Shown piece after piece: positions 52,650-61,699 of a DNA stretch of 64,000 nt. Source of the stretch: Thermococcus sibiricus MM 739. Lineage in GTDB: Archaea > Methanobacteriota_B > Thermococci > Thermococcales > Thermococcaceae. The DNA lies in assembly GCF_000022545.1 (NCBI RefSeq), contig NC_012883.1:310001-374000 (forward strand). Reading direction: 5' to 3'. Numbering within the stretch: position 1 is the stretch's first letter; each line of letters begins with the position of its first letter. The position numbers and the translations under genes are program-made. The notes below the pieces were generated by a model, which was not told the origin of the DNA, did no database searches, and worked only from the letters and a program-made list of their open reading frames with translations.

Positions 52650-53099
52650 TTAGCACCTCCCGATGAGGGTGAGTATGATTGGGCACCTTTTTACTTTGAA
52701 ATTAACAAGGATGTCTTCTGTTGGAGACAATATAATCTCTTCGTTCACAGCAATCTTTGCTTGGTTTGAAGAGATAAACCAAAAACTAAGAGATTTTCCT
52801 AGAGGGATGTTTACTTTCTTCACGTAATAACCATTCTCTGAGTATTGAATATCCTCGGGGAGTCCAGCTCCGAAGTCTTTCCACCACATTTCAGCAACAT
52901 AGAGGCCAGTTTTATTCGCTTTGAGAATTTCTACTATTTTACTTCTTTGAACACTGTGTATGTACGTTATCTCTATCTCCTTCTCTCCGAGAATATCAGT
53001 ATAAGAGTGGTTCTCATCAGTTATTACAAGGGTATTGACAGGAATTAAGAATATTATAAGAAAAAAGGGCAAAAAAAGAAATTTTCTCAAAAGCTTCAC
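52650..53099 (-). CDS. DUF1850 protein of the TAXI-TRAP operon
   Basis: 149 residues: an N-terminal signal or anchor helix (FLFLPFFLIIFLIPVN) and a small beta domain with ITYIHSVQRSKIVEI and EMWWKDFGAGLPED, typical of DUF1850, which is repeatedly found between TAXI receptors and fused TRAP permeases. Function unknown; perhaps an accessory subunit. GTG 53099 overlaps the TAXI stop (GTGA); TTG 53090 is an alternative start. Confidence 0.8.
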   Translation of the reverse strand: MKLLRKFLFLPFFLIIFLIPVNTLVITDENHSYTDILGEKEIEITYIHSVQRSKIVEILKANKTGLYVAEMWWKDFGAGLPEDIQYSENGYYVKKVNIPLGKSLSFWFISSNQAKIAVNEEIILSPTEDILVNFKVKRCPIILTLIGRC

Positions 53100-54082
53100 C
53101 CTTTAAGGTTCTCAGGTATGGTAAGGCCTTTTTCTTCGTAATACTTTATTGCTCCTGGGTGAAGTGGTATGCTCATACCATCTAAAGCTGTTTCGAGGCT
53201 TATAGCTTGAGCTTTTTGGTGAACTGCTCTGAGTTGGTCCACATTCTCGAAAAGTATCTTTGTCATTTGATAGACGGTGTCCTCTGGAAGATCAGCTCCT
53301 ACAGCAAGCATTGCTTTAACAGCTATTGTTGGGGTATCTACATCAACCCCATTGTAGGTGTCTTTTGGAACTATCTGCCTAACATAGAATATATACCCTT
53401 CTTCTTTAAGCTTATTTAGTGTGTCATCAGGGATTGAAAGCACCCGGACAGGTGTTTGTACTGCAATTTGGTTAACAGATGGTGTTGGGATTCCAGAGAC
53501 GATGACAGCTGCATCTACTTGACCAAGTTTGAGACTTTGTGAGGCTTCATTGAAATCTTGGTTGACTTTCTCAATGCTATCCCAAACGCCTGCTGCTCTG
53601 AGTACTTGTTCAGCAGCCACAGCAGTTCCACTTCCTGGAGCACCTATTGCCACTTTTTTACCTGCTAAGTCGCTAAGGGTTTTTATATCACTGTCTGCTC
53701 TTACGATGAATTGAACAGTTTCTGGATAAAGGGCTGCAACACCTCTAATATTCGTTATTGCTTGTCCTTCAAACATGTAAAGGCCTTTGTAGGCATAATA
53801 GGCTACATCGTTTTGGAGAATTCCTGCCTGAGCAGTCCCATCTCCAATTGCTTTTGCGTTTGCTACACTTGCACCGCTTGTAACTGCAGTAGCTGGAACT
53901 CCATTTTTACTTAGAATCTCGGCATATTTGGAACCTAAAGGGAAGTAAACTCCTCCGGTCCCTCCAGTATAGATTGTTATTTCTTGGGCTTGGGTTGTTG
54001 TTTGTGTTTCCTGTTGTGTACAACCAGAAATGACCAAACCAAGGGCCAATACCAATATCAAACCAATTGCTTTCCACTTCAT
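53096..54082 (-). CDS. TAXI-family TRAP solute receptor lipoprotein
   Basis: 328 residues: lipobox LVISGCTQQ, Thr-rich spacer, then IYTGGTGGVYFPLGSKYAEIL, the TAXI signature region, SGASVANAKAIGDGTAQAGILQNDVAYYA and LHPGAIKYYEEKGL. It delivers a ligand (glutamate or another organic acid; unknown) to the fused permease. AGGAGATGTAAAA precedes the ATG. Confidence 0.92.
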   Translation of the reverse strand: MKWKAIGLILVLALGLVISGCTQQETQTTTQAQEITIYTGGTGGVYFPLGSKYAEILSKNGVPATAVTSGASVANAKAIGDGTAQAGILQNDVAYYAYKGLYMFEGQAITNIRGVAALYPETVQFIVRADSDIKTLSDLAGKKVAIGAPGSGTAVAAEQVLRAAGVWDSIEKVNQDFNEASQSLKLGQVDAAVIVSGIPTPSVNQIAVQTPVRVLSIPDDTLNKLKEEGYIFYVRQIVPKDTYNGVDVDTPTIAVKAMLAVGADLPEDTVYQMTKILFENVDQLRAVHQKAQAISLETALDGMSIPLHPGAIKYYEEKGLTIPENLKG

Positions 54083-54358
54083 TTTTTACATCTCCTTTTA
54101 TGGGTTTGGTATATCCATTACTGTCGTATTTATTGTAGTCGTGTTTCATTATATATTTTTTGGTAATAAACTTTTACAAGATTGTAAATTATCAATTTTT
54201 GAGTATTATACTTTATAACTGAGAAATCTTCTATATTGATCTTGTATTATCAATAATAAGCACTTGGAGAGAATATCTTAAAAAACTCTGCAATTTTTAT
54301 GTGAGGTATGAACTTAAGGTTTTTATGCTGTGATTCAATGTTTCCTAGGGGAGAAACT

Positions 54359-55180
54359 ATGAAAGTTATAATGACCACAAAAGTTGATCTAGCCTCTATG
54401 AACATTAAACAGAAACTAATCGAAAACTTTGGTTTTATAGAATCTGAGAAACGGTTTGATGGTAACGAAGTATATCAGTTTAAGAATACTCTTATACTGA
54501 CAACGGATAGAGAAATGATATACTACGATAATCTGGACAGGAAGATAACAAAACAATTGGGCATAATTCCTAAGATTATAATCTTCGCCTCAAGACACTC
54601 AAGCCAGCAAAAGCTTCCAGCTTTAACCACTCACGTTACAGGAAACTGGGGAAAAGCCATGTATGGAGGAAAGGATGAAAGCTTGGCTATTGTAGAGCCA
54701 ATAGCAATGAAACTCGCTCTTTTGAAACTAAATGAACTTAATGACTTAAATTGGACTGTTTGTTACGAAGCTACCCATCATGGGCCTAGTGAGCTTGGTG
54801 TGCCTTCTCTTTTTATAGAAATTGGTTCCAGTGAAGAGGAGTGGAAAAATGAGCAAGCTGGGGAAATAGTAGCAGAGACTATTTTTTATGTAATTAATAA
54901 TTACACTAAGATTCACAACTTTAAAACAGTAATTGGTATTGGTGGCGGTCATTATGCCCCAAAACAAACCAAAGCTGCTTTAAACTCGGAACTTGCATTT
55001 TCTCACATAGTGGCAAAATATGCACATCCCATTTCAAAGGAAATGCTTCTTAAAGCTATAAACAGAACCTCGGGAAGAGTACATGGAATTTATGTGGATT
55101 GGAAGGGCAGTAAAGGCGAGACCAAACAGATGGCAAGGAATATTGCAGAAGAGTTGGATTTGGAGTTTATTAAAGACTAA
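54359..55180 (+). CDS. dtdA: D-aminoacyl-tRNA deacylase (DtdA/GEK type)
   Basis: 273 residues. [50 protein letters not shown] and [16 protein letters not shown] with the histidine cluster match the archaeal GEK-type enzyme that removes D-amino acids from tRNA. ATG 54359 has AGGGGAGA upstream; a longer frame from 54308 is not supported. Confidence 0.92.
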   Translation: MKVIMTTKVDLASMNIKQKLIENFGFIESEKRFDGNEVYQFKNTLILTTDREMIYYDNLDRKITKQLGIIPKIIIFASRHSSQQKLPALTTHVTGNWGKAMYGGKDESLAIVEPIAMKLALLKLNELNDLNWTVCYEATHHGPSELGVPSLFIEIGSSEEEWKNEQAGEIVAETIFYVINNYTKIHNFKTVIGIGGGHYAPKQTKAALNSELAFSHIVAKYAHPISKEMLLKAINRTSGRVHGIYVDWKGSKGETKQMARNIAEELDLEFIKD

Positions 55181-55250
55181 CAAAGAAGCGAAACGTTTAA
55201 AGGTTTGAAAGTACACATTTAAATATCAGTTGAACAAACTTAGCTAAGGT

Positions 55251-55258
55251 TTATATAT
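55251..55258 (+). promoter_or_regulatory. TATA box for ftsZ
   Basis: GGTTTATATATG about 55 nt before ATG 55311, giving a leader of about 27 nt with GGTGGAGGGTG. Confidence 0.6.
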
Positions 55259-55310
55259 GTAGAGAATGTGAAAAAACATTTAGAACTGTTATCAGGTGGA
55301 GGGTGAAAAA

Positions 55311-56432
55311 ATGTTGAAATTGATTGAAAGTGCAATAGAAAGGACATCAGCAGAAGCAAACACTCCAGTTGAGGTTCAAACACCAGCTTCTGACATTGAT
55401 GAAGAACTTAAGAAGATTTTGGAGCAAGTACAAGCAAAGATCTATGTTATTGGTGTTGGTGGCGCTGGCTGTAATACCATTAATAGGATGATGGAAGTTG
55501 GAATTCAAGGAGCAAAGGTGATTGCGGTTAATACTGATGCTCAAGATCTGTTGAAAATAAAAGCACATAAGAAGATTTTAATTGGTAAGGATCTCACAAG
55601 AGGTCTTGGTGCTGGAAATAACCCAAAAGTTGGTGAAGAAGCTGCTAAAGAAAGTGAAAGAGACATTAGAGATGCTCTTGAAGGAGCTGATATGGTATTT
55701 ATTACTTGTGGTCTTGGTGGGGGTACTGGTACCGGTGGCGCCCCAATAGTTGCTGAGCTTGCAAAGAAAATGGGAGCGTTGACAGTTTCAGTAGTCACAC
55801 TTCCATTCACTGTTGAGGGTATAAGGAGAATCAAGAATGCAGAGTATGGTCTCGAAAGACTTAGGAAAAACAGCGATACTGTAATTGTGATCCCCAATGA
55901 TAAACTTATGGAAGTTGCTCCGAATTTACCAATTCAAATGGCATTTAAGGTTTCAGATGAGATTCTTGTGCAAGCTGTTAAAGGAATTACTGAACTCATC
56001 ACTAGGCCAGGTCTCATTAACCTCGACTTTGCTGATGTAAGAGCAGTCATGAAAGACGGCGGCATTGCAATGATTGGTATTGGGGAAAGTGATAGTGAAA
56101 AGAGGGCATTAGAAGCCGCGAATCAAGCTTTAAACAGCCCACTTTTGGACGTGGATATTAGTGGAGCTAAGGGTGCGTTGATTAGTATTGCAGGAAATGA
56201 CGTTAAGCTTGAAGAAGCCCAACAAATAATCGAACTCGTCACAAGCAAACTAGACCCAGAGGCGCAAGTTATTTGGGGAATTCAGCTAGATCCTGACCTC
56301 GAAAAGACAATAAGAGTCATGGTTGTTGTAACAGGAGTAAGCTCACCGTATGCTGTTGTCGAAGAAACCGAAGCGCCATATTCTCTTGAAGAAGAAAGAA
56401 AGGTCGTTAAGATAGATTTGACTGAGCTTTGA
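55311..56432 (+). CDS. ftsZ: Cell division protein FtsZ
   Basis: 373 residues. The tubulin-like GTPase signature GGGTGTG is at 136-142, [15 protein letters not shown] at 46-60, and VNTDAQDL near 73. Archaeal FtsZ with a 40-residue N-terminal extension; polymerises at the division site. Start ATG 55311 rather than 55296. It directly precedes secE-spt5 after a T-rich gap. Confidence 0.95.
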   Translation: MLKLIESAIERTSAEANTPVEVQTPASDIDEELKKILEQVQAKIYVIGVGGAGCNTINRMMEVGIQGAKVIAVNTDAQDLLKIKAHKKILIGKDLTRGLGAGNNPKVGEEAAKESERDIRDALEGADMVFITCGLGGGTGTGGAPIVAELAKKMGALTVSVVTLPFTVEGIRRIKNAEYGLERLRKNSDTVIVIPNDKLMEVAPNLPIQMAFKVSDEILVQAVKGITELITRPGLINLDFADVRAVMKDGGIAMIGIGESDSEKRALEAANQALNSPLLDVDISGAKGALISIAGNDVKLEEAQQIIELVTSKLDPEAQVIWGIQLDPDLEKTIRVMVVVTGVSSPYAVVEETEAPYSLEEERKVVKIDLTEL

Positions 56433-56440
56433 GGGACCTA

Positions 56441-56470
56441 CTTTTTGCATTTATTTTTTGATAGATTTTT
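56441..56470 (+). terminator. T-rich terminator after ftsZ
   Basis: CTTTTTGC then TTATTTTTTG and GATTTTTCC, about 10 nt after the ftsZ stop. A new TATA-like CTTTTAAATA follows at 56501-56510. Confidence 0.5.
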
Positions 56471-56553
56471 CCTAAGTCGTGTTTGTAGATAGAAGGATAA
56501 CTTTTAAATACTTTAGGCATAGTCAACTCTGAAGGTTGTGAGGGGTGTTGAAA

Positions 56554-56742
56554 ATGGCTGAGAGCTACATGGAAAAATTTAAAAGCTTTATATCTGAGTC
56601 CAAAAGGGTTTTCCTGGTAACAAAAAAACCAGGCTGGAAAGAATACAAGCTTGCTGCTAAAATAACCGGTATTGGAATAATTTTAATCGGTGTTATTGGA
56701 ATGATTATTCGTGTTATTGGATCTTTGGTTCAAGGGACTTGA
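56554..56742 (+). CDS. secE: Preprotein translocase subunit SecE (Sec61 gamma)
   Basis: 62 residues: amphipathic start with FISESKRVFLVTKKPGWKEYKL, then one membrane helix (ITGIGIILIGVIGMIIRVIG). GAGGGGTG precedes ATG 56554. As in most archaea it sits before Spt5 and L11. Confidence 0.93.
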   Translation: MAESYMEKFKSFISESKRVFLVTKKPGWKEYKLAAKITGIGIILIGVIGMIIRVIGSLVQGT

Positions 56743-56760
56743 ACTTGAGCGGTGGTAAAG

Positions 56761-57219
56761 ATGAGTGAGAGCAAAATATTCGCAGTACGTGTAACAGTAG
56801 GCCAAGAGGAGAATACAGCCAAGCTTATTTACAGTAAGGCCAAAACTTACAGCTTACCCATTATGGCTATATTATCCCCTTCAAAAGTTAGGGGGTATAT
56901 ATTTGTTGAAGCAACGGAAAAAGCTGCTGTAGATGAAGTTATAAGAGGCATCAGGCATGCAAAAGGTACACTTCCTGGCCCAATATCTTTTATTGAAATA
57001 GAGCATTTCCTTGAAGAGAAGCCAGCTGTTAGTGGATTTGAGCCTGGAGACATTGTTGAATTAATTGCTGGTCCATTCAAGGGCGAGAAGGCCAAAGTAG
57101 TTAGAGTTGATGAGTCAAAAGACGAAATTGTGGTTGAACTGATTGGAGCAATAGTGCCAATCCCTGTAACTGTTAGGGGAGAATACGTTAGGCTTATAAG
57201 CAAACGCTCAGAGGAGTAG
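56761..57219 (+). CDS. spt5: Transcription elongation factor Spt5 (NusG)
   Basis: 152 residues: NGN domain ([26 protein letters not shown]) and a KOW domain ([25 protein letters not shown]). Binds Spt4 and the polymerase clamp to increase processivity. GCGGTGGTAAAG precedes ATG 56761. Confidence 0.95.
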   Translation: MSESKIFAVRVTVGQEENTAKLIYSKAKTYSLPIMAILSPSKVRGYIFVEATEKAAVDEVIRGIRHAKGTLPGPISFIEIEHFLEEKPAVSGFEPGDIVELIAGPFKGEKAKVVRVDESKDEIVVELIGAIVPIPVTVRGEYVRLISKRSEE

Positions 57220-57232
57220 AGGGGTGAAGAGA

Positions 57233-57724
57233 ATGACAAAGAAACAAATCGTTGAGGTGTTAGTTGAAGGTGGTAAGGCTACTCCTGGTCCTCCATTGGG
57301 TCCAGCCATTGGTCCATTAGGGTTAAATGTTAAACAAGTTGTTGACAGGATAAATGAAGCTACCAAGGATTTTACGGGAATGCAAGTTCCGGTTAAGATA
57401 ATTGTTGACCCAGTAACAAGACAATTTGATGTGGAAGTAGGAACGCCACCAGTAAGTCAACTAATAAAGAAAGAACTTGGATTGGAAAAGGGTTCAAGTG
57501 AACCTACAAGAGCAATTGTTGGTAATCTAACAATGGAACAAGTAGTCAAAATTGCTAGAGCAAAGAAGCAACAAATGCTTGCAGCTGGTTTAAAAGCAGC
57601 TGCTAAGGAGGTTATCGGAACGGCTTTAAGCATGGGTGTCACTATTGAAGGCAAGGATCCAAGAGAAGTGCAGAAGGAAATTGATGAGGGAGTTTATGAT
57701 GAAATATTTGCAAAGGAAGAGTGA
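57233..57724 (+). CDS. rpl11: 50S ribosomal protein L11
   Basis: 163 residues of uL11: [25 protein letters not shown] and the C-terminal rRNA-binding [21 protein letters not shown] precedes ATG 57233. Confidence 0.96.
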   Translation: MTKKQIVEVLVEGGKATPGPPLGPAIGPLGLNVKQVVDRINEATKDFTGMQVPVKIIVDPVTRQFDVEVGTPPVSQLIKKELGLEKGSSEPTRAIVGNLTMEQVVKIARAKKQQMLAAGLKAAAKEVIGTALSMGVTIEGKDPREVQKEIDEGVYDEIFAKEE

Positions 57725-57740
57725 GGGAAAAGTTTAAAAA

Positions 57741-57768
57741 TCTCTCTTTTTACGAATTTTTGATTTTC
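57741..57768 (+). terminator. T-rich stretch between L11 and L1
   Basis: TCTCTCTTTTTACGAATTTT with a further TTTT run follows the L11 stop; it may separate the SecE-Spt5-L11 and L1-L10-L12 transcripts. Confidence 0.4.
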
Positions 57769-57804
57769 CTTCCGGTTTAAATAAAAAAAGTGGAGGTCAG
57801 AAAG

Positions 57805-58455
57805 ATGGCCTTTGATAGGCAAAAAATCGTGGAAGCGGTGAAGGAGGCAAAGGCCCGGGCTAAGCCGCGTAACTTCACACAGACCCTAGAGGTGGCAGTA
57901 AACCTCAAGGATATTGATCTTAAAAAACCTGAGAATAGGTTTAAGCTTGAGGTTGTTTTGCCACATGGTCGTGGGAAGGAACCAAAAATCGCGGTTATCG
58001 CTGATGGTGCCGTTGCCGAGGCGGCTAAAAAGCTCGGGTTAGGTGTTATTAGTGGTGAGGAATTAGAAGAATTGGGGAGCAATCCAAGGACTGCGAGAAA
58101 AATAGCAAAGAACTATGACTTTTTCATTGCGGCTGCCCCATTGATGCCAAAGATTGGTAGGTACTTAGGTAGGTACTTAGGTCCAAGGAATAAGATGCCT
58201 GTTGTAGTTCCACCAACAATAACGGATCTTACCTCCTTTGTTGAGAGACTTAAAAAGACAGTTAGAATACAGCTTAAGAACACTCCAGCAGTGCATGCTC
58301 CGGTTGGAACAGAATCCATGGAAGATGAAAAAATCGCTGAGAACGTTGAAACAGTGTTAAACGCAATAATAGGGAAGCTTGAGAGGGGAGAAAACCAAAT
58401 CAAGTCAGCATACATCAAAACAACAATGGGTCCAGCTGTAAAAATAGAGGGGTGA
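57805..58455 (+). CDS. rpl1: 50S ribosomal protein L1
   Basis: 216 residues of uL1: [63 protein letters not shown] 12-bp tandem repeat (TAGGTACTTAGG twice) encodes the GRYLGRYLG part, which I believe is normal in this order. GGAGGTCAG precedes ATG 57805. Archaeal L1 often represses its own mRNA; no clear rRNA-like site was seen. Confidence 0.96.
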   Translation: MAFDRQKIVEAVKEAKARAKPRNFTQTLEVAVNLKDIDLKKPENRFKLEVVLPHGRGKEPKIAVIADGAVAEAAKKLGLGVISGEELEELGSNPRTARKIAKNYDFFIAAAPLMPKIGRYLGRYLGPRNKMPVVVPPTITDLTSFVERLKKTVRIQLKNTPAVHAPVGTESMEDEKIAENVETVLNAIIGKLERGENQIKSAYIKTTMGPAVKIEG

Positions 58456-58460
58456 TATGA

Positions 58461-59477
58461 ATGGCTCATGTTGCTGAGTGGAAGAAAAAGGAAGTAGAAG
58501 AACTTACCAAGCTTCTTCAAGATTATCCAGTAATAGCCCTAGTTGACGTAGCAGATGTTCCAGCATATCCTTTATCCAAAATGAGAGAGAGCCTTAGAGA
58601 TAAGGCGGTTCTTAGAGTTTCAAGGAATACTCTCATTGAGCTCGCTCTCAAAAAAGCAGCACAAGAACTTAACGACTCAAATCTTGAAAAGCTTATCGAG
58701 CACATTCAAGGTGGAACAGGCATACTCGTTACTAAGATAAACCCATTTAAACTTTATAAGTTCCTTGAAGAGAGCAAAAAACCTGCCCCGGCAAAAGCAG
58801 GAGCCCCAGCCCCAAGAGATGTTGTAGTTCCAGCAGGACCAACACCATTATCCCCCGGACCTCTTGTTGGTGAGATGCAAGCGTTAGGAATTCCTGCAAG
58901 AATTGAGAAAGGTAAGGTATCAATACAAAAAGATACAGTTGTATTAAAGGCAGGCGAGATTATAACTCCCCAGCTGGCTAATATACTTAACCAGCTTGGG
59001 ATTGAACCTCTTGAAGTGGGACTTAAGCTACTTGCTGCATACGAGCATGGAATCGTTTATACACCAGAAGTACTTGCAATCGATGAGGAACAATACATCA
59101 GCATGCTTCAACAGGCTTATATGCATGCATTCAACCTCTCCGTTAACGTAGCATATCCAACAAAACAAACAATTGAGGCAATTATTCAAAAGGCATTCCT
59201 TGGCGCAAAGAATGTTGCAGTAGAAGCGGGCTACATTACTAAGGAGAGTGCTGGAGACATACTTGGCAAAGCCTTCAGAATTGCATTGCTTATAGCTCAA
59301 GAATTACCAGAGGAGTTGCTTGATGAGAAAACCAAAGAGCTTTTAAACCAACAAGCACAAGTTATAGCGGCTCAGCCTCAGCCAGCTGAAGAGGCTGAGG
59401 AGAAGGTTGAAGAAGAGGAAGAAGAGGAGAAAGAGGAAGAAGAGGCTCTCGCTGGATTGGGAGCCTTATTTGGTTAA
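58461..59477 (+). CDS. rpl10: 50S ribosomal protein L10 (P0)
   Basis: 338 residues of archaeal uL10, which anchors several L12 dimers on the ribosomal stalk. [16 protein letters not shown] near 55, a Pro/Ala hinge ([13 protein letters not shown]), three helical spine segments and an acidic tail ending [12 protein letters not shown], the elongation-factor-binding peptide shared with L12. GAGGGGTGAT precedes the ATG. Confidence 0.96.
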   Translation: MAHVAEWKKKEVEELTKLLQDYPVIALVDVADVPAYPLSKMRESLRDKAVLRVSRNTLIELALKKAAQELNDSNLEKLIEHIQGGTGILVTKINPFKLYKFLEESKKPAPAKAGAPAPRDVVVPAGPTPLSPGPLVGEMQALGIPARIEKGKVSIQKDTVVLKAGEIITPQLANILNQLGIEPLEVGLKLLAAYEHGIVYTPEVLAIDEEQYISMLQQAYMHAFNLSVNVAYPTKQTIEAIIQKAFLGAKNVAVEAGYITKESAGDILGKAFRIALLIAQELPEELLDEKTKELLNQQAQVIAAQPQPAEEAEEKVEEEEEEEKEEEEALAGLGALFG

Positions 59478-59523
59478 TGTGTATCTAATAATGGAAAATA
59501 AAGATAACTTGGAGGTGTAAAAG

Positions 59524-59838
59524 ATGGAGTATGTATATGCTGCTTTATTGTTACACGCCGCTGGTAAGGAGATAACTGAAGAAGGTATAAAGAGTGTCCT
59601 TCAGGCTGCTGGTGTGGAAGTTGATGAAGCAAGAGTGAAGGCTCTCGTTGCAGCCCTTGAAGGAGTTAATATTGAGGAAGTTATTGAAAAAGCTGCAATG
59701 CCCGTTGCAGTTGCAGCAACTCCAGCTGCAGCTCCTGCAGCTGAGGCTCCAGCAGAAGAAGCTCCAGCAGAGGAGGAAGAAGAGGAAGAGGAGAAGGAAG
59801 AAGAGGCTCTCGCTGGACTTGGTGCACTCTTCGGCTGA
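59524..59838 (+). CDS. rpl12: 50S ribosomal protein L12 (P1)
   Basis: 104 residues: [21 protein letters not shown] dimerisation domain, an Ala/Pro/Glu hinge and the [13 protein letters not shown] tail. GGAGGTGTAAAAG precedes the ATG. A pyrimidine-rich run (CTCCCTTCTATTTTCTCC) after the stop is the likely terminator. Confidence 0.96.
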   Translation: MEYVYAALLLHAAGKEITEEGIKSVLQAAGVEVDEARVKALVAALEGVNIEEVIEKAAMPVAVAATPAAAPAAEAPAEEAPAEEEEEEEEKEEEALAGLGALFG

Positions 59839-59949
59839 ACTCCCTTCTATTTTCTCCTTTCACTTATATTTCTACGTAAAATCATTTTTGAAGTTTTTGT
59901 AGCATGTTAGTAGTATTAATCCACCTATGAAAACTGAAGAGAATAAAAA

Positions 59950-60420
59950 TTATCTTATTTTTCTTTTTGAAAGCTTTAAGTGTTGACTGCCTTGGTAAAT
60001 ACCACGATAAGGGTTTTTCGAGGGTTCCTCAAGGCGATGGAATGCTATTTGCACGAATCGTTCTTCATAATGGAGAATTACTTCCTCTTCAGAACTATTA
60101 AAAAATGCCAAAGTGAGATTTCCATCCCATCCTGGATCAACCCAAGCAAAACTCCCTAAAAGGCCTTCTCTTGCAAATGTGCTCCTTAGCCTCATGTCGC
60201 CCATGACATCATCAGGGAGTTTCACCCTTTCTAGGGTTAGTATCAATGCATGGCCTTTGGGAGGGATAACCAATTTCCCTTCCTCCTCGACATTTATGAA
60301 CTTCCCATTTACCATAGCTTCCTTTCCAACCCTTAGATCATAACCTGCTGGCTGAAGAGACTTTTCATTGAAAGGTTCAATAAGTATTTCCTTCCTAATT
60401 TTATGATCTGGTAGTATCAT
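59950..60420 (-). CDS. dcd: dCTP deaminase/dUTPase-family protein
   Basis: 156 residues of the trimeric dCTP deaminase/dUTPase fold: SLQPAGYDLRVG near 20, MRLRSTFAREGLLGSFAWVDPGWDGNLTLAF near 76 and QGSQHLKLSKRK at the end. In E. coli Dcd the deaminating Glu sits where this protein reads TLAFFN (Ala), so deaminase activity is doubtful although the nucleotide-binding Ser-Arg residues remain. Thermococcales homologues are usually annotated as dCTP deaminase. The start is ATG 60420 with GGTGATA just upstream. Confidence 0.8.
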   Translation of the reverse strand: MILPDHKIRKEILIEPFNEKSLQPAGYDLRVGKEAMVNGKFINVEEEGKLVIPPKGHALILTLERVKLPDDVMGDMRLRSTFAREGLLGSFAWVDPGWDGNLTLAFFNSSEEEVILHYEERFVQIAFHRLEEPSKNPYRGIYQGSQHLKLSKRKIR

Positions 60421-60467
60421 TTTATCACCGCAACTTTTATGTAGGCACCGTGTTATAACTTTTTTGA

Positions 60468-60543
<76 letters not shown>

Positions 60544-60721
60544 TTTAGGTATACATAAGTAGAATAATCTCTTTAGGGCCCAGTGATGTACATAAAAGTC
60601 ATCTTAATAGGATATTATTGACAATTCTTGGAAATTAAACTTACAAGCAATTACATGTTTTCAGGAGAATGTGATTATTGAGCATAACTAAAAAGAATGT
60701 ATTTCTTTTTGAGTAAAGAAG

Positions 60722-60799
60722 TGGTGGGCCCGGGGGGCTTTGAACCCCCGACCACGCGGTTATGAGCCGCGCGCTCTGACCAGGCTGAGCTACGGGCCC
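60722..60799 (-). tRNA. tRNA-Met (anticodon CAT)
   Basis: Minus strand: acceptor GGGCCCG/CGGGCCC, discriminator A, CCA; anticodon loop CTCATAA in a GCGGC-type stem. It lacks the three G:C pairs and A1-U72 of an archaeal initiator, so it is elongator Met or, if the C is agmatidine-modified, Ile2. Confidence 0.88.
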
Positions 60800-60807
60800 A
60801 CAAAGAC

Positions 60808-60883
60808 TGGCGCCGCCGGCCCGACTTGAACGGGCGACCACCGGATTAACAGTCCGGCGCTCTACCAACTAAGCTACGGCGGC
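60808..60883 (-). tRNA. tRNA-Asn (anticodon GTT)
   Basis: Minus strand: acceptor GCCGCCG/CGGCGGC, discriminator G, CCA; anticodon loop CTGTTAA in a CCGGA/TCCGG stem. Eight bases from tRNA-Met and upstream of it, so the pair is probably one transcript. Confidence 0.93.
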
Positions 60884-60911
60884 ACGAACCCAATCATAGG
60901 GAGTATAAGCG

Positions 60912-60923
60912 GATTTATAAAGC
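60912..60923 (-). promoter_or_regulatory. TATA box for the tRNA-Asn/tRNA-Met pair
   Basis: Minus-strand GCTTTATAAATC about 30 nt before the tRNA-Asn 5' end. Confidence 0.6.
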
Positions 60924-60949
60924 TTACGGTATGTGTTTTAGCGAAAAGT

Positions 60950-60957
60950 TTATATAC
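60950..60957 (+). promoter_or_regulatory. TATA box for tRNA-Thr
   Basis: GAAAAGTTTATATACTAA, with TTTATATA about 30 nt before the tRNA 5' end at 60983. Confidence 0.6.
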
Positions 60958-60982
60958 TAACTTAGGCCTTTCTTCATTCGGT

Positions 60983-61059
60983 GCCCCGGTAGCCTAGCCT
61001 GGTGGGGCGGCGGACTTGTAATCCGCAGGCCGCGGGTTCAAATCCCGCCCGGGGCTCCA
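60983..61059 (+). tRNA. tRNA-Thr (anticodon TGT)
   Basis: Acceptor GCCCCGG/CCGGGGC, discriminator T, CCA; anticodon loop CTTGTAA in a GCGGA/TCCGC stem. Followed 11 nt on by tRNA-Pro. Confidence 0.94.
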
Positions 61060-61070
61060 GTGGTTGCAGT

Positions 61071-61148
61071 GGGGCCGTGGGGTAGCTTGGCCTATCCTGC
61101 GGGCTTTGGGAGCCCGTGACCCGAGTTCAAATCTCGGCGGCCCCACCA
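61071..61148 (+). tRNA. tRNA-Pro (anticodon TGG)
   Basis: Acceptor GGGGCCG/CGGCCCC, discriminator A, CCA; anticodon loop TTTGGGA in a CGGGC/GCCCG stem. Very similar in its outer parts to tRNA-Pro(GGG) at 24750; co-transcribed with tRNA-Thr. Confidence 0.94.
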
Positions 61149-61175
61149 TTCTCTCATAATGAGTAAGCTTGGGAA

Positions 61176-61248
61176 CTCTACTCAGTAAATTTTATAACTT
61201 CGAAATTACAATGTTTCTGCGGAACATTGAGTATGAAGTTGAGTAGAG
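61176..61248 (+). ncRNA. Candidate structured RNA: three nested stems
   Basis: Three inverted repeats nest exactly: CTCTACTCA 61176-61184 with TGAGTAGAG 61240-61248 (9 bp); ACTTC 61197-61201 with GAAGT 61235-61239 (5 bp); CAATGTT 61209-61215 with AACATTG 61223-61229 (7 bp, loop TCTGCGG). The element lies 27 bp after tRNA-Pro and about 110 bp before the rpoH TATA box. No reading frame covers it. It may be an RNA from the tRNA transcript, or a DNA inverted-repeat element. Confidence 0.35.
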
Positions 61249-61358
61249 CCATGTCAATGTCGATATAAGTGCATCAATGAAATGTTAAGGCAGACGGAGG
61301 AGTTCTTAAACTTTACGCAAATAATATAAAGCCTCTCTCAGACTAAACTCTCGAAAAG

Positions 61359-61369
61359 CTTATATACTC
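61359..61369 (+). promoter_or_regulatory. TATA box for rpoH-rpoB
   Basis: AAAAGCTTATATACTC; a start about 25 nt later leaves a leader of about 45 nt. The leader includes GGAGGTA followed by a six-codon frame (GTG to TAA) ahead of the GGGGG site for rpoH, possibly chance. Confidence 0.55.
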
Positions 61370-61433
61370 TAATTAAAAGCTGGAGGTAGTGAGAGGGTGT
61401 ACCTTCTAAAAATTTTAAAGGGGGCAATTCTCT

Positions 61434-61682
61434 GTGACGGCGAAAAAAAGCCTTACAATATTTGATCATGTGTTAGTTCCTGAGCATAGGGTACTTAGTA
61501 AAGAAGAGACGGAAGAATTACTGAAAAAATACAATATAAAGCCTTCCCAGTTGCCGCAGATCAAAACAAGTGATCCGGCAGTTCAAGCACTTGATGCTAA
61601 GCCTGGGGATATAATAGAAATAAAAAGAAAAAGCCCTACTGCGGGGGTTTATTACTATTATAGGATTGTTGTGGAAGATTGA
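61434..61682 (+). CDS. rpoH: DNA-directed RNA polymerase subunit H (Rpo5), GTG start
   Basis: 82 residues; C-terminal-Rpb5 homologue in the polymerase jaw. ILVPEHRVL-type start ([16 protein letters not shown]), [15 protein letters not shown] and [28 protein letters not shown] 61434, 9 nt after AAGGGGG. Length equals that of other Thermococcales. Confidence 0.94.
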
Positions 61683-61699
61683 AATTTTGAGGTGAGAAT

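Noticed and set aside
58150-58185. Tandem 12-bp repeat in the L1 gene (GRYLGRYLG)
   Set aside because: In frame, and I recall the same peptide in other Thermococcales L1 proteins, so it is not an unusual slippage event.
58461-59838. Identical C-terminal peptide [13 protein letters not shown] in L10 and L12
   Set aside because: This shared tail is the normal elongation-factor-binding peptide of archaeal P0 and P1 proteins.
61385-61412. Six-codon frame (GTG to TAA) after GGAGGTA in the rpoH leader
   Set aside because: Could be a leader peptide, but the predicted transcript start falls at or after its ribosome-binding site, so it is probably chance.
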